Assembly: GCF_019243775.1 (NCBI RefSeq)
Contig: NZ_CP069157.1
Coordinates: 1,302,001-1,366,000, forward strand
DNA from: Morganella morganii
GTDB lineage: Bacteria > Pseudomonadota > Gammaproteobacteria > Enterobacterales > Enterobacteriaceae
Direction of reading: 5' to 3'
DNA length: 64,000 bases
In this document: in pieces, positions 8,418 to 18,991 of the stretch
Layout: every line of letters starts with the position of its first letter
Position numbering within the stretch: the first letter of the stretch is position 1
Translations under genes and position numbers: made by a program
Notes under the pieces: generated by a model
Told to the model about the DNA's origin: nothing
What the model saw: the letters and a program-made list of their open reading frames with translations, nothing else
Databases searched by the model: none

Positions 8418-11400
8418 TCAGAGCAGGGTTTTTGACGGCTCTGATGCAGCATGGTTAGTGGCCGCATGACCGCCTGCACCGTGCAGCGCATAGGCTTCGC
8501 GGGCTTCACGCTGGTATTCGGTGATAACAAAGGCTTCGCCGGTGGTTGCCGGAGCAGGGGCTTTGGTCATCGGTGAATAAGCATGACGGCCGGCAGCAAC
8601 GACAGTTGTTTCAGTAACCGGAGCCGCAACCGGTGCGGTAACAGGTTCAGCCACAACAACTGCCTCAGGCTCTGCAATCACTTCCGGTTCTGCAACAACA
8701 ACCGGTGCAACTGGTTCCGTGACAGTAACAGGCTCAGTAACAATCACGTCAGTCACAACAGGCTCACTGGCGACAACGTCAGCCGTTTCCTGTACAGGCT
8801 CTTCTGCCGGTACAGATTCAGTGGCAGTATCCGCAACCGGTGTTTCTTCCGGAGCAGTGACCTGAGGAGCCTCAGATGCGACAGTCAGAGAGAACTGTTC
8901 TGCCACAACGGTGGTTTCTGTAGTTTCAGCAATCACCTGAGCAACAACAGCGGTTTCGGTAATCACAGCGGTTGTTTCGGTGATTTCCGGTGTCTCAGCT
9001 GCGATTTCCTGTTCTGCCTGTGCAGCAGGTGCCACAACCGGATACTGGATCCACACTTTACCGGAAGCCAGTTCAGGGGAGAACACAGCCATTTCCAGCG
9101 GAACCGGAGACTGCGTCAGCTGACGGTCTTCACGGTAACGGCGGCGGCGCTGACCACTCACACGCAGATGACGCGGTGAACGGCGGGAGCGGCGCGGCAG
9201 GATGTTATCACTGTGTGCCTCATCACCATTGTTTTCCGCCGCTGCCGGTACGTCGGTATCTGCGGGAACTGCCACTGGTGCATTATCGATAACAACCGGA
9301 ACCGGTGCTGCAACAGCCGGTTTAGTCTGTGTTTCACCATCAGTGATACGGACAGAACCGTTCAGCTGGCGGCGGGTACGACGCTGACGAACCGGTGTCG
9401 GTGCATCATCATCTTCCGTATTGCCGTCATTGTTCAGTGCATCCTGATCTTCCTGCTGGGCGCGCAGTTTTTTCGCATCCTGCTGGACACGTTTTTCGTC
9501 CTGACGGCGGCGCTGACGCTCTGCGCGCTGTTCACGGCGTAACTGCTGCTGTGCTTCGCGGGCGGCCAGCTCTTCCGGTGTCAGATCTTCGTTCGGGGTA
9601 TTCTGATTGCGGCCTTTACGCGGCTCATTCACAGTATCGCGATCGCGTTTGTTGCGCGATTCGTTGTCACTGCGTTCACTGCGCTCAGGGCGGTCAGCAC
9701 GCTCGGTACGTTCGCCGTTGCGATCATTACGGTCACGACGGTTACGGCGCTGTTTGTTACGATCATTCCCGCCGCGGCGGTTGTTGTCGTTAGTCTGTTT
9801 TTTCTCTTTCTGTTCAGTTTCTTCCGGGACAGCAGGAGCGGAGCCGAACAGTTTTTTGATGAGACGGCTGAAGAAACCACCTTCAGAAGCCGCAGGTGCC
9901 TGCTTGTCCTGACGGTTATCGCGTTTGCTTTCCGGTTTGCGGGTGGCGGCAGTCTGTGCCGGTACCGGTGCATCGGATGTGATAGCAAAGGCATTGATAG
10001 CCGGTTGTTCCGGTGCACGGCGTTCCTGAGTTTCCTCTTCTTCACCGGCAGCGGATTCCGCTTCGTATTTCTCCGGCAGGCGGTAGCTCAGGGTACCGAT
10101 TTCATCACCTTTACGGACACGGACCACACGGAAGTGCGGGGTTTCCATCTGGTTGTTCGGCACGATAATCACGCTGACACCGGCCTGACGTGCTTCAATC
10201 GCACTGACAGCCTGGCGTTTTTCGTTCAGCAGATAAGAGGCGACCGGTACCGGCACAATTGCATGTACCTGATGGGTATTCTCTTTCAGCGCTTCTTCTT
10301 CAATCAGACGCAGAATGGAGAGCGCCAGTGATTCGTTATCACGCACAGTCCCGGTGCCGCTGCATCGCGGACACACATGATGGCTTGATTCACCCAGTGA
10401 CGGGCTCAGACGCTGACGGGACATCTCCAGCAGACCAAAGCGGGAAATGCGGCCAATCTGGATACGGGCGCGATCCTGACGGACAGCTTCGCGCATGCGG
10501 TTTTCCACTTCGCGCTGATGACGGACCGGGGTCATATCGATAAAGTCGATAACAATCAGGCCGCCGAGGTCACGCAGGCGCAGCTGGCGGGCGATTTCAT
10601 CCGCCGCTTCCAGGTTGGTGTTAAAGGCAGTTTCTTCGATATCACCGCCGCGCGTTGAGCGGGAGGAGTTGATATCGATAGCAGTCAGGGCTTCGGTGGT
10701 GTCGATAACAATCGCACCGCCGGACGGCAGACGGACTTCGCGCTGGAAAGCGGATTCAATCTGCGACTCAATCTGATAGTGACTGAACAGCGGCACTTCG
10801 CCCTGATACAGTTTAATTTTGCTGGCAAAATCCGCACGGCCGATAGCAGTGATGTGCTTGCGTGCCAGTTCCAGAATTTTCGGGTTATCGATGAGGATCT
10901 CACCGATGTCCGGGCGCAGGTAATCACGGAACGCGCGGACGATAACATTACTTTCCTGATGAATCAGGAATGGTGCAGGGCGGCCTTCAGCAACTTTTTT
11001 GATGGCTTCCCAGTGCTTGATACGGTACTCGAGATCCCAGCGCAGGGCATCGGCTGATTTACCCACACCGGCGGTGCGGACAATCAGACCCATTCCATCC
11101 GGGATATCCAGGGCAGACAGGGCTTCTTTCAGTTCGGTGCGGTCATCCCCTTCGATACGGCGGGAGATCCCCCCGGCACGCGGGTTATTCGGCATCAGAA
11201 CCAGATAGCTGCCGGCCAGGCTGATAAAGGTGGTGAGTGCCGCGCCTTTATTACCGCGCTCTTCTTTGTCCACCTGAACAATGACTTCCTGACCTTCTCT
11301 CAGGACATCTTTGATATTCGGGCGGCCGGATGCGTGGTAATTAGCAGGGAAATACTCGCGGGCAATTTCTTTGACGGGAAGGAAACCGTGACGCTCTGCG

Positions 11401-11582
11401 CCATAGTCAACAAAAGCAGCTTCTAAACTCGGTTCAATACGGGTGATTTTCCCTTTATAGATGTTTGCTTTTTTTTGTTCGTGACCGGGGCTTTCGATAT
11501 CCAGATCATACAAGCGCTGCCCGTCGACAAGGGCAACACGCAACTCTTCCTGCTGAGTTGCGTTGATTAACATTCTTTTCAT
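8418..11582 (-). CDS. rne: Ribonuclease E
   Basis: A 1054-residue endoribonuclease and scaffold of the RNA degradosome (E. coli 1061 aa). The N-terminal catalytic half is nearly identical to E. coli: the S1 domain around [18 protein letters not shown], the DNase I-like region with DIN and VIDFIDMT holding the metal-binding Asp pair, and the zinc-link CPRCSGTG. The C-terminal half is low-complexity: Arg-rich RNA-binding segments near residues 600-700, the conserved [16 protein letters not shown] block, a Val/Ala/Glu/Pro repeat tract and a short conserved tail near the PNPase-binding site. It cuts AU-rich single-stranded RNA and processes rRNA, tRNA and mRNA at the inner membrane. Confidence 0.97.
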   Translation of the reverse strand: MKRMLINATQQEELRVALVDGQRLYDLDIESPGHEQKKANIYKGKITRIEPSLEAAFVDYGAERHGFLPVKEIAREYFPANYHASGRPNIKDVLREGQEVIVQVDKEERGNKGAALTTFISLAGSYLVLMPNNPRAGGISRRIEGDDRTELKEALSALDIPDGMGLIVRTAGVGKSADALRWDLEYRIKHWEAIKKVAEGRPAPFLIHQESNVIVRAFRDYLRPDIGEILIDNPKILELARKHITAIGRADFASKIKLYQGEVPLFSHYQIESQIESAFQREVRLPSGGAIVIDTTEALTAIDINSSRSTRGGDIEETAFNTNLEAADEIARQLRLRDLGGLIVIDFIDMTPVRHQREVENRMREAVRQDRARIQIGRISRFGLLEMSRQRLSPSLGESSHHVCPRCSGTGTVRDNESLALSILRLIEEEALKENTHQVHAIVPVPVASYLLNEKRQAVSAIEARQAGVSVIIVPNNQMETPHFRVVRVRKGDEIGTLSYRLPEKYEAESAAGEEEETQERRAPEQPAINAFAITSDAPVPAQTAATRKPESKRDNRQDKQAPAASEGGFFSRLIKKLFGSAPAVPEETEQKEKKQTNDNNRRGGNDRNKQRRNRRDRNDRNGERTERADRPERSERSDNESRNKRDRDTVNEPRKGRNQNTPNEDLTPEELAAREAQQQLRREQRAERQRRRQDEKRVQQDAKKLRAQQEDQDALNNDGNTEDDDAPTPVRQRRTRRQLNGSVRITDGETQTKPAVAAPVPVVIDNAPVAVPADTDVPAAAENNGDEAHSDNILPRRSRRSPRHLRVSGQRRRRYREDRQLTQSPVPLEMAVFSPELASGKVWIQYPVVAPAAQAEQEIAAETPEITETTAVITETAVVAQVIAETTETTVVAEQFSLTVASEAPQVTAPEETPVADTATESVPAEEPVQETADVVASEPVVTDVIVTEPVTVTEPVAPVVVAEPEVIAEPEAVVVAEPVTAPVAAPVTETTVVAAGRHAYSPMTKAPAPATTGEAFVITEYQREAREAYALHGAGGHAATNHAASEPSKTLL

Positions 11583-12116
11583 TATAAGTTACTCAATTTT
11601 TTTCATTTAATTAGTGCGCTGCGGGCAATTTCGTTGCTACCGGAACCGATGACCTCGTGGCTTTTACCGCACCGTCAGCCTCCCGGCTGTCGATCGTATA
11701 GAGGTGCAAATTGTGTCGGTGAGGTTCAGTCTTGTCTGAATCCCCGTTGCCGGCTGAAAATCACGTTTATACGTGATACCGGCCCGGTAAGCTGCAACCC
11801 GCAGCCCGCTGATTATCTGACCGGAAATAACGTCTTACGCCATTGCTGCGTTGTCATCGGTCAGACAAAGATAAAATATCTGTTTTGCCAAAATCGGCGC
11901 ATGCATTATTCCATTGCCGGTGTGGTTATAGCAAGGTGACATTGCATGTTTCGGTGAAAATTATGCAGAAATTTGTTAATGACGTTAATCCTTGGTCTTT
12001 TTCCGGAAAAAATGGGAAAATAGCCGCGTAAAACATTGATGCACATTTGCCGCCTGTTTCACCGGAAAAATATACCGGTTTACGGAGCAACGGTTCAGAG
12101 GATAGCCCCCCGTTTC
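11583..12116. promoter_or_regulatory. Divergent rne/rluC intergenic region with structured rne leader
   Basis: A 534-nt region between the divergent starts of rne and rluC. In E. coli the rne mRNA has a ~360-nt 5' leader with hairpins that mediate autoregulation of RNase E. Here a strong composite hairpin lies at 11749-11783: GCCGG/CCGGC enclosing ATCACGT-TTAT-ACGTGAT. A smaller TTCAG/CTGAA hairpin lies at 11725-11740, inside the expected rne leader. I see no gene in it. Confidence 0.6.
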
Positions 12117-13076
12117 ATGAAAACTGATAATCAGACAGTTCAATTTGTTGTTGTGTCCGGCGATGAAGCCGGCCAGCGTATTGATAATTTCCTGCTCGCG
12201 CGCCTCAAAGGGGTGCCGAAGAGCATGATTTACCGCATCATCCGTAAAGGGGAAGTGCGTGTCAATAAAGGCCGGATTAAGCCGGAATACAAAATCGCGG
12301 ACGGGGACAGCATCCGTATCCCGCCGGTGCGTGTGGCTGAGAAAAACGATGCCCCGGTGTCGGCGAAACTGGATAAGGTTTCTGCACTCGCAGAGTGCGT
12401 ATTGTATGAAGATGATCATATTCTGGTGATTAATAAACCGGCGGGTACGGCGGTACACGGCGGCAGCGGTCTGAGTTTCGGTGTGATTGAGGCAATGCGG
12501 GCGCTGCGTCCGGAGGCGCGTTTCCTGGAACTGGTACACCGGCTTGACCGCGATACTTCCGGTATTCTGCTGATCGCCAAAAAACGTTCCGCGCTGCGGG
12601 CACTGCATGAGCAGCTGCGTCTGAAACAGATGCAGAAAGATTATCTGGCACTGGTGCGCGGCCAGTGGCAATCTTCAGTAAAAGTGGTGCAGGCACCGCT
12701 GCTGAAAAATATTCTCCAGAGCGGCGAGCGCGTGGTGAAAGTCAGCCCGGAAGGCAAGCCATCGGAAACACGCTTTAAAGTGGAGGAGCGGTTTGAGGCT
12801 GCCACGCTGGTCAAAGCCAGTCCGGTCACCGGGCGCACACATCAGATTCGTGTGCACACACTGCATGCAGGGCATCCTATTGCCTTTGATAACCGTTACG
12901 GTGATGCGCAGTTTGATGCTCAGCTGAAAGGGACAGGGCTTAACCGGCTGTTTTTACATGCGGCGGCACTTGCCTTTACCCATCCGTCCACCGGCGAGGC
13001 GATGCGCCTTCAGGCACCGCTGGATGAAAAACTACGCCACTGCCTGACGGTACTGCGGTCGAAACAGGCAAAATAA
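12117..13076 (+). CDS. rluC: 23S rRNA pseudouridine(955/2504/2580) synthase
   Basis: A 319-residue protein, the same length as E. coli RluC. It converts three uridines of 23S rRNA to pseudouridine. Domains in order are an N-terminal S4-like RNA-binding domain (DEAGQRIDNFL, VPKSMIYRIIRKGEVRVNKGRIKPEYK) and an RluA-type catalytic domain with the ELVHRLDRDTSGILL motif carrying the catalytic Asp. GRTHQIRVH and NRLFLHAAAL complete the active site. The ATG at 12117 is selected over the upstream in-frame start at 12036 because it gives the family N-terminus. It is divergent from rne, as in E. coli. Confidence 0.96.
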   Translation: MKTDNQTVQFVVVSGDEAGQRIDNFLLARLKGVPKSMIYRIIRKGEVRVNKGRIKPEYKIADGDSIRIPPVRVAEKNDAPVSAKLDKVSALAECVLYEDDHILVINKPAGTAVHGGSGLSFGVIEAMRALRPEARFLELVHRLDRDTSGILLIAKKRSALRALHEQLRLKQMQKDYLALVRGQWQSSVKVVQAPLLKNILQSGERVVKVSPEGKPSETRFKVEERFEAATLVKASPVTGRTHQIRVHTLHAGHPIAFDNRYGDAQFDAQLKGTGLNRLFLHAAALAFTHPSTGEAMRLQAPLDEKLRHCLTVLRSKQAK

Positions 13077-13095
13077 GCAGAGAACAGAAATAAAG

Positions 13096-13116
13096 AACCC
13101 GCGCAGAACGCGGGTT
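13096..13116. repeat. 21-nt hairpin repeat, copy 1
   Basis: An 8-bp stem AACCCGCG/CGCGGGTT with a 5-nt loop, 20 nt after the rluC stop. This copy is not followed by T and so is a poor terminator. An identical 21-nt copy occurs 161 nt further on. Confidence 0.85.
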
Positions 13117-13256
13117 CAGGCCGTTGACAAACCCGTAAGGGTTGGCGACGACCGACAGAGGTTGTGAAAATAAACTAGGAAAATCAATTCATTGATTTTC
13201 GGCTGATAACACAAAGCAGGAAAAACCACGTTTTATCCTGCTTTGTCAGCAATCTC
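13117..13256. other. Multi-hairpin element between two identical hairpins (candidate sRNA or palindromic mobile element)
   Basis: A 140-nt stretch without ORF holding three further hairpins. They are AACCC-GTAA-GGGTT (13130-13143, extendable), a near-perfect palindrome GAAAATCAAT-TC-ATTGATTTTC (13179-13200) and an 11-bp stem ACAAAGCAGGA/TCCTGCTTTGT (13211-13246). The density of structure is far above the surrounding sequence. It may be a structured RNA ending at the terminator at 13257, or an inserted palindromic element that duplicated the rluC terminator hairpin. Confidence 0.45.
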
Positions 13257-13281
13257 AACCCGCGCAGAACGCGGGTTTTTT
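13257..13281 (+). terminator. 21-nt hairpin repeat, copy 2, with T tract (terminator)
   Basis: The same 21-nt hairpin as 13096-13116, here followed by a T run, so it is a good rho-independent terminator for rluC or for an RNA encoded just upstream. Confidence 0.8.
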
Positions 13282-13304
13282 CTTATACAGAAGGTATTCT
13301 GCGG

Positions 13305-13631
13305 TTACTGCGGCTGTACACCGATAATCTTTGTGGTACAGCTCTGTGCAATCTCACCGATCGCCTGAGAGTCCTGTTCGGTCAGCGCCTGACCTTTGCG
13401 GACCCGGTCATCCAGTTTTTCCAGCCCTTCTTTGCCGAATTTCGCCAGTGAGTTGTCATACACACACTCACAGACTGCCGGGACTTTGCTGCGGTTATCC
13501 GGGTTTTTCAGGTTGGTCACAGCACCTTTTGTACAGTCGGCAACAAAGGTTGTTTTATCCGCCAGTGACGGGGCAGCCAGACCGGCAGCACTGAACAGCA
13601 GCGTTGCGGCAGCGATCATTTTCAGCTTCAT
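13305..13631 (-). CDS. Small secreted protein of unknown function
   Basis: A 108-residue protein with a clear Sec signal peptide (MKLKMIAAATLLFSAAGLAA...) and a mature part of about 84 residues with four cysteines, probably two disulfides, around CTKGA, VCECVYD and SCTTK. A GAGGAA ribosome site lies 5-7 nt before the ATG. It is predicted periplasmic. I do not recognise the family; the VCEC-x-Y-D phrase resembles small Cys-containing periplasmic proteins found in several Enterobacterales. It lies between rluC and maf-2 on the minus strand and may be co-transcribed downstream of maf-2 (36-nt gap). Confidence 0.75.
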   Translation of the reverse strand: MKLKMIAAATLLFSAAGLAAPSLADKTTFVADCTKGAVTNLKNPDNRSKVPAVCECVYDNSLAKFGKEGLEKLDDRVRKGQALTEQDSQAIGEIAQSCTTKIIGVQPQ

Positions 13632-13667
13632 GTCAGTTCCTCAAAATCATCAGATACCCGGCGTGTG

Positions 13668-14258
13668 TCAGCGGGGGATCTTCAGTGGGTTGTATCCGGC
13701 CTGAATCAGTAATTCTGTCAGACGGATCAGCGGTAAACCTATCAGTGTATTAGGGTCATCTCCTTGAAGTTTTTTAAATAAGGCGATTCCTAAACCTTCA
13801 GATTTAAAGCTTCCGGCACACTGATAGGGCGTTTCCGCCAGCAGATAGGCACGAATTTCGTCATCATCCAGTGTACGGAAATGCACACAGTAAGGTTCAC
13901 ATATCGTGTGATCTTCCCCGGTGGCACTGTTGTACAGGCTCAGCCCGGTATAAAAGGTGATGCACTGACCGGAGGCTTTGCGCAGTTGTGCAAAGGCAGC
14001 ATCGTAATGATGCGGTTTGCCGGTGATTTCCCCGTCCAGCACACAGACCTGATCAGAGCCGATAATCAGGCTGTCAGAGTACTGCTGTGTCAATGAACGG
14101 GCTTTTTCGCGTGCCAGGCGCATGACCAGAGACTGCGCATCTTCTGCCGGGTGCGGGGTTTCATCCGTACCCGGGGCGGCGGATACAAACGGGATGCCGA
14201 GTTTTTCCAGCAAAGCTTTGCGGTACAGGGAGGTGGAGGCGAGAACCAATGAGATCAT
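13668..14258 (-). CDS. yceF: Maf-like nucleotide pyrophosphatase YceF (m7GTP-specific type)
   Basis: A 196-residue Maf/Ham1-fold protein matching E. coli YceF (194 aa). It opens with [18 protein letters not shown], the Maf nucleotide-binding signature, followed by ETPHPAEDA and [13 protein letters not shown], which carries the catalytic Asp. E. coli YceF hydrolyses N7-methyl-GTP to its monophosphate, a house-cleaning role in the cytoplasm. The gene is divergent from the yceD-rpmF-fab cluster, exactly as in E. coli. Confidence 0.92.
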   Translation of the reverse strand: MISLVLASTSLYRKALLEKLGIPFVSAAPGTDETPHPAEDAQSLVMRLAREKARSLTQQYSDSLIIGSDQVCVLDGEITGKPHHYDAAFAQLRKASGQCITFYTGLSLYNSATGEDHTICEPYCVHFRTLDDDEIRAYLLAETPYQCAGSFKSEGLGIALFKKLQGDDPNTLIGLPLIRLTELLIQAGYNPLKIPR

Positions 14259-14412
14259 AAATATTCCGAAAGTCGTGGTAAAAAGAATAAACTCATTCTA
14301 AACTATGCGCCGCTTATTGAGTGTATTTTTAGCGGGAAGGCAGGTTACCGCCCTCTTTGCTGTCTATATTTTCTTTGACTATATCGTCTTACGAATATAA
14401 GATGCGCGCCTT

Positions 14413-14937
14413 ATGCAAAAGATAAAATTACCTCTGACTATTGATGCAAAGCGCGCCGCGCAGAAGCGTCTGGATTACCGGGGGTGCTATGCACCTGAGC
14501 AGGTTACGCGGTTAGCCGAATCGGTAGTCAGTGTGGACAGCGATGTTGATGTTGATTTGACGTTTGAAATCGACCCGCAGCGTCTGACAGTCATTAAGGG
14601 AACAGCAGAAACTGATGTTTCACTTGAGTGTCAGCGGTGTGGTAATATCTTCCCGCTTCATGTCCGCGCAACGTATTGTTTCAGCCCGGTTGTCAGCGAT
14701 GAACAGGCTGAGGCATTACCGGAAGAGTATGAGCCAATTGACGTAAATGATTTTGGTGAGACAGATTTACTGGCAATGATTGAAGATGAATTAATTCTTT
14801 CTCTGCCTGTGGTTCCGGTACATGATTCTGAACACTGTGAAGTGTCCGACGCGGTGAAAGTCTTTGGTGAGCTTCCTCCGGAAGCAGAAAAGCCAAATCC
14901 GTTTGCCGCATTAGCCAGTTTAAAGAAAAGTACTTAA
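14413..14937 (+). CDS. yceD: YceD family protein (23S rRNA accumulation protein)
   Basis: A 174-residue acidic protein matching E. coli YceD (173 aa). It has [22 protein letters not shown] at the start, a CQRCG pair in the middle and a C-terminal [10 protein letters not shown]. YceD homologues are needed for normal 23S rRNA accumulation in plants and bacteria. The gene begins a large cotranscribed cluster and is separated from rpmF by only 12 nt. The intergenic region before it (14259-14412) should hold the cluster promoter; in E. coli the small RNA SraB maps here, but I cannot recognise it in this sequence. Confidence 0.92.
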   Translation: MQKIKLPLTIDAKRAAQKRLDYRGCYAPEQVTRLAESVVSVDSDVDVDLTFEIDPQRLTVIKGTAETDVSLECQRCGNIFPLHVRATYCFSPVVSDEQAEALPEEYEPIDVNDFGETDLLAMIEDELILSLPVVPVHDSEHCEVSDAVKVFGELPPEAEKPNPFAALASLKKST

Positions 14938-14949
14938 GGAGTAAGGTCA

Positions 14950-15120
14950 ATGGCCGTACAACAAAATAAACCAACTCGTTCCAAACGTGGTATGCGTCGC
15001 TCTCATGACGCACTGTCAGCAACTCTGGTTTCTGTTGACAAAACCTCTGGTGAAACTCATCTGCGCCACCATGTGACCGCTGATGGTTACTACCGTGGTC
15101 GTAAGGTAATCAACAAGTAA
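14950..15120 (+). CDS. rpmF: 50S ribosomal protein L32
   Basis: A 56-residue protein, [20 protein letters not shown]..., clearly bacterial ribosomal protein bL32 (E. coli 57 aa). The basic N-terminus and the ending [11 protein letters not shown] match. The ribosome site AAGGAGTAAGG precedes the ATG. It links ribosome synthesis to the fatty acid cluster: yceD-rpmF-plsX-fabH in this order is a conserved Enterobacterales operon. Confidence 0.97.
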   Translation: MAVQQNKPTRSKRGMRRSHDALSATLVSVDKTSGETHLRHHVTADGYYRGRKVINK

Positions 15121-15148
15121 TCTGCTGCTTTTTAAGCACGTTGATATC

Positions 15149-16183
15149 TTGACTAATCTAACCATCGCGTTAGATGCCATGGGTGGGGATATCGGCCCCC
15201 ATGTCACAGTGCCTGCCTCGCTGCAGGCACTGGCATCTAATCCAAAGCTCACCCTGTTGCTGGTCGGGCACCCTGATTCCATTTCTCCTCTGCTTGCAAA
15301 CCAGAATGCTGAGCTGCTCAGTCGTCTGCGGGTGATCCCTGCCTATGAGACGATTGCCGGTGATGCCAAACCTTCTCAGGCTATCCGCCAGAGCAAAGGC
15401 ACATCCATGCGTATCGCGCTGGAACTGGTGAAAGAGGGGGAGGCACAGGCGTGCGTCAGTGCCGGAAACACCGGGGCGCTGATGGGGCTGGCAAAACTGA
15501 TGCTGAAATCGATTGAAGGCATCGAGCGTCCTGCACTGATGACCGTGGTGCCAAATCAGAAGAAAGGCAAAACGGTGCTGCTTGATCTGGGCGCAAATGC
15601 GGAGTGCAGCAGTGACATGCTGGTGCAGTTTGCTGTTATGGGCGCGGTGATGGCAGAAGATGTGGCCGGGATCCCGCATCCGCGTGTGGCATTACTGAAC
15701 ATCGGCGAAGAAGAAACCAAGGGACTCGACAATATCCGCGAAGCAGCCACTGTGCTGAAATCGATACCGGACATCAATTATATCGGCTATGCCGAAGGCA
15801 ACGAACTGCTGACCGGTAAAACTGATGTGCTGGTCTGTGACGGCTTCGCGGGTAACGTTACCCTGAAAACCATGGAAGGGGTGATTCGTGTGATCCTTTC
15901 TATGTTTAAATCACAAAATGAAGGCAAATCGTCATCCCTGCTGTACAAACTTGTGAAGAAAGTGGTGACAAAATGGCTGAATAAACGCTTCAGCCACCTG
16001 AACCCCGACCAGTATAACGGTGCTTCTCTGTTAGGATTACGCGGCATTGTGATTAAGAGTCACGGTGCGGCGAATGTAAGTGCATTCAACGCTGCCATAA
16101 CGCAGGCGGTTCAGACTGTTGAAAAGCAGGTGCCTGAACGAATCGCATCCCGTCTCGCTATGGTATTACCCAAGAGTAACTAA
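15149..16183 (+). CDS. plsX: Phosphate acyltransferase PlsX
   Basis: A 344-residue protein that makes acyl-phosphate from acyl-ACP for phospholipid synthesis, acting peripherally at the inner membrane. Family signatures are [37 protein letters not shown] and [16 protein letters not shown]. The start is a TTG at 15149, which matches the position of the E. coli PlsX start; the first in-frame ATG would remove the conserved N-terminal strand. It lies 28 nt after rpmF and 5 nt before fabH. Confidence 0.95.
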   Translation: MTNLTIALDAMGGDIGPHVTVPASLQALASNPKLTLLLVGHPDSISPLLANQNAELLSRLRVIPAYETIAGDAKPSQAIRQSKGTSMRIALELVKEGEAQACVSAGNTGALMGLAKLMLKSIEGIERPALMTVVPNQKKGKTVLLDLGANAECSSDMLVQFAVMGAVMAEDVAGIPHPRVALLNIGEEETKGLDNIREAATVLKSIPDINYIGYAEGNELLTGKTDVLVCDGFAGNVTLKTMEGVIRVILSMFKSQNEGKSSSLLYKLVKKVVTKWLNKRFSHLNPDQYNGASLLGLRGIVIKSHGAANVSAFNAAITQAVQTVEKQVPERIASRLAMVLPKSN

Positions 16184-16188
16184 CTAAT

Positions 16189-17142
16189 ATGTATACGAAA
16201 ATTTTAGGAACCGGGAGCTATCTTCCTGCACAAATCCGCACAAATGCTGATCTGGAAAAAATGGTCGACACAACCGATGAGTGGATTGTTACTCGTACGG
16301 GTATCCGTGAGCGCCGTCTGGCCGGTGATGATGAAACCGTTGTTACAATGGGCCACCAGGCAGCACTGAACGCACTGGATATGGCGGGTATTCCTGCCGG
16401 TGATATCGATCTGATTGTTGTGGGCACCACTTCTTCCACGCACGGTTTCCCGAGCGCGGCCTGTGAAATCCAGAAACTGCTGGGCATTGACAGCTGCATC
16501 TCTTTTGATGTGGCGGCGGCATGTGCCGGTTTCAGCTATGCCATCAGTGTGGTGGATCAGTTCATTAAAACCGGGATGGCGAAAAAAGCCCTGGTGATCG
16601 GTTCGGATGTGCTGGCGAAAACGCTGGATCCGGCAGATCGCGGTACGGTTATCCTGTTTGGTGACGGCGCAGGTGCTTTTGTGGTTGAAGCCTCAGAAGA
16701 GCCGGGCATTCTCTCCACCCATTTACATGCAGACGGCCGCTACGGCGACCTGCTGACATTACCGAATAAAGATCGCAAAGACAGCGAAAAACCGGCGTAC
16801 CTGACAATGGCAGGTAACGAAGTATTCCGTGTGGCGGTCCGTGAATTAGCCAACGTCGTTGAAGAAGCGCTGGTGGCGAACAATATTGATAAATCAGAAC
16901 TCGACTGGCTGGTGCCGCATCAGGCAAACCTGCGCATTATCAGTGCCACAGCAAAAAAATTAAATATGGGCATGGATAAAGTGGTGGTTACCCTGGATCG
17001 TCACGGCAACACCTCTGCAGCCTCTGTACCGACTGCATTCGACGAAGCGGTTCGTGACGGGCGCATCAAACGCGGTCAGCTGATTCTGATTGAAGCCTTC
17101 GGCGGCGGTTTTGCCTGGGGTTCTGCATTAATTCGTTTTTAA
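16189..17142 (+). CDS. fabH: 3-oxoacyl-ACP synthase III (KAS III)
   Basis: A 317-residue condensing enzyme that joins acetyl-CoA and malonyl-ACP to start fatty acid synthesis; same length as E. coli FabH. The catalytic triad is visible: Cys in [10 protein letters not shown], His in VPHQANLRI and Asn in HGNTSAAS. It is cytoplasmic and sits inside the plsX-fabH-fabD-fabG series. Confidence 0.97.
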   Translation: MYTKILGTGSYLPAQIRTNADLEKMVDTTDEWIVTRTGIRERRLAGDDETVVTMGHQAALNALDMAGIPAGDIDLIVVGTTSSTHGFPSAACEIQKLLGIDSCISFDVAAACAGFSYAISVVDQFIKTGMAKKALVIGSDVLAKTLDPADRGTVILFGDGAGAFVVEASEEPGILSTHLHADGRYGDLLTLPNKDRKDSEKPAYLTMAGNEVFRVAVRELANVVEEALVANNIDKSELDWLVPHQANLRIISATAKKLNMGMDKVVVTLDRHGNTSAASVPTAFDEAVRDGRIKRGQLILIEAFGGGFAWGSALIRF

Positions 17143-17161
17143 TTTTTCAGGAAGCTAAATC

Positions 17162-18094
17162 ATGTCTGCATATGCAATGGTATTTCCGGGACAGGGTTCT
17201 CAGTCAGTCGGTATGCTGGCGGACCTCGCGGCAAATTTTCCGGTCGTTGAGGCAACCTTTGCCGAAGCATCCGCTGAACTGGGCTACGATTTATGGGCAC
17301 TCGTTCAGAACGGGCCGGAAGAAGAACTGAATAAAACCTGGCAGACCCAGCCTGCACTGCTGGCGGCCTCTGTGGCCATCTGGCGTGTCTGGCAGGAAAA
17401 AAACGGCGCCATGCCTGCCATGATGGCCGGTCACAGCCTGGGGGAATACTCCGCGCTGGTGTGTGCCGGTGTGATGGATTTTAAAGAAGCTATCAAACTG
17501 GTGGAATTACGCGGCCGCCTGATGCAGGAAGCTGTTCCGGCCGGTACCGGGGCAATGTATGCCATCATCGGTCTGGACAATGATGCTATCGCCAGAGCCT
17601 GTGAAGAAGCTGCACAAGGTCAGGTCGTATCACCGGTTAACTTTAACTCGCCGGGCCAGGTGGTTATCGCCGGTGAGAAAGACGCCGTTGAGCGTGCCGG
17701 GGCATTATGTAAGGAAGCCGGAGCAAAACGTGCGCTGCCGTTGTCGGTCAGTGTGCCGTCACATTGTACATTAATGAAGCCGGCTGCTGATAAATTAGCC
17801 GTTGCGCTAAAAAATATCACATTTAATACACCAATCTTTTCTGTTGTGAACAATGTTGATGTTAAGATAGAGACTTCCGCCGATGCAATTCGTGATGCAT
17901 TAGTCCGTCAGCTTTATAATCCGGTGCGCTGGACAGAAACTGTTGAGTTTATGGCCGCGCAGGGTATTGAAGATCTGCTGGAAGCAGGGCCGGGCAAAGT
18001 ACTGACCGGGCTGACTAAGCGTATTGTGAAAACATTAACATCATCTGCTGTCAATGATATGTCATCATTGGAAACAGCACTTGAAAATCGCTGA
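17162..18094 (+). CDS. fabD: Malonyl-CoA:ACP transacylase
   Basis: A 310-residue protein that moves malonyl from CoA to ACP. The active-site motif GHSLGEYSALV holds the catalytic serine. VPSHCTLM carries the catalytic His, and VFPGQGSQSVGM at the N-terminus is the family signature. It ends 7 nt before the fabG start, so coupled translation is likely. Confidence 0.97.
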   Translation: MSAYAMVFPGQGSQSVGMLADLAANFPVVEATFAEASAELGYDLWALVQNGPEEELNKTWQTQPALLAASVAIWRVWQEKNGAMPAMMAGHSLGEYSALVCAGVMDFKEAIKLVELRGRLMQEAVPAGTGAMYAIIGLDNDAIARACEEAAQGQVVSPVNFNSPGQVVIAGEKDAVERAGALCKEAGAKRALPLSVSVPSHCTLMKPAADKLAVALKNITFNTPIFSVVNNVDVKIETSADAIRDALVRQLYNPVRWTETVEFMAAQGIEDLLEAGPGKVLTGLTKRIVKTLTSSAVNDMSSLETALENR

Positions 18095-18101
18095 GGTTGA
18101 G

Positions 18102-18836
18102 ATGAGCTTTGAAGGCAAAATTGCCCTTGTCACCGGTGCGAGCCGCGGAATCGGCCGTGCAATTGCTGAGAAATTAGCAGCACGTGGTGCAACTGTGATT
18201 GGTACTGCGACCAGCGAAAGCGGTGCGGCTGCTATCAGTGAATACTTAGGCGCAAAGGGTAAAGGCCTTGCCCTGAACGTGACCGACAGCGCATCCATTG
18301 ACCATGTATTAGAAAATATTCGCGCTGAGTTTGGCGAAATTGATATTTTGGTTAATAATGCAGGTATCACACGTGACAACTTACTGATGCGTATGAAAGA
18401 CGATGAGTGGCAGGATATCCTCGACACTAACCTTTCATCCGTATTCCGTCTGTCCAAAGCGGTTATGCGCGCCATGATGAAAAAACGTTGCGGGCGCATC
18501 ATCACCATCGGTTCTGTTGTCGGAACGATGGGGAACGCCGGACAGGCTAACTATGCGGCGGCGAAAGCCGGGCTGATTGGTTTCAGTAAATCACTCGCCC
18601 GTGAAGTCGCGTCGCGCGGCATCACCGTCAACGTCGTTGCCCCGGGTTTTATCGAAACCGATATGACTCGTGCATTGACAGACGACCAGCGTGCAGGCAT
18701 TTTATCTCAGGTTCCTGCTAACCGTTTGGGTGATGCTGAAGAGATTGCCAGTGCTGTAGCCTTCTTAGCTTCTGATGAAGCGGCTTACATCACAGGCGAG
18801 ACATTGCATGTCAATGGTGGCATGTACATGATTTAA
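18102..18836 (+). CDS. fabG: 3-oxoacyl-ACP reductase
   Basis: A 244-residue NADPH-dependent short-chain dehydrogenase, equal in length to E. coli FabG. It carries the Rossmann motif TGASRGIGRAI, the NNAG motif, the catalytic Ser in GSVVG and Tyr-x-x-x-Lys in NYAAAKAG. It reduces 3-oxoacyl-ACP in each elongation round. The ATG at 18102, preceded by GAGG, replaces the longer frame opening inside fabD. Confidence 0.97.
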   Translation: MSFEGKIALVTGASRGIGRAIAEKLAARGATVIGTATSESGAAAISEYLGAKGKGLALNVTDSASIDHVLENIRAEFGEIDILVNNAGITRDNLLMRMKDDEWQDILDTNLSSVFRLSKAVMRAMMKKRCGRIITIGSVVGTMGNAGQANYAAAKAGLIGFSKSLAREVASRGITVNVVAPGFIETDMTRALTDDQRAGILSQVPANRLGDAEEIASAVAFLASDEAAYITGETLHVNGGMYMI

Positions 18837-18991
18837 TGTTTGAGCTAACCATTTGCTGTTTTTGTGTAAACACACGCAAAAGTGAGTATTTATATGGTTA
18901 GACCAGCCGGGATTGGGTTGCATCTTTTCCTGTATTTTATAAACTACGAAAACCATCGCATATAGCGAGTTTTGATAGGAAATTTAATAGT

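Noticed and set aside
8583-9179. Long Cys/Asn/Arg-rich frames opposite the rne C-terminal half
   Set aside because: Produced by the low-complexity Glu/Val/Ala/Pro repeats of RNase E read backwards.
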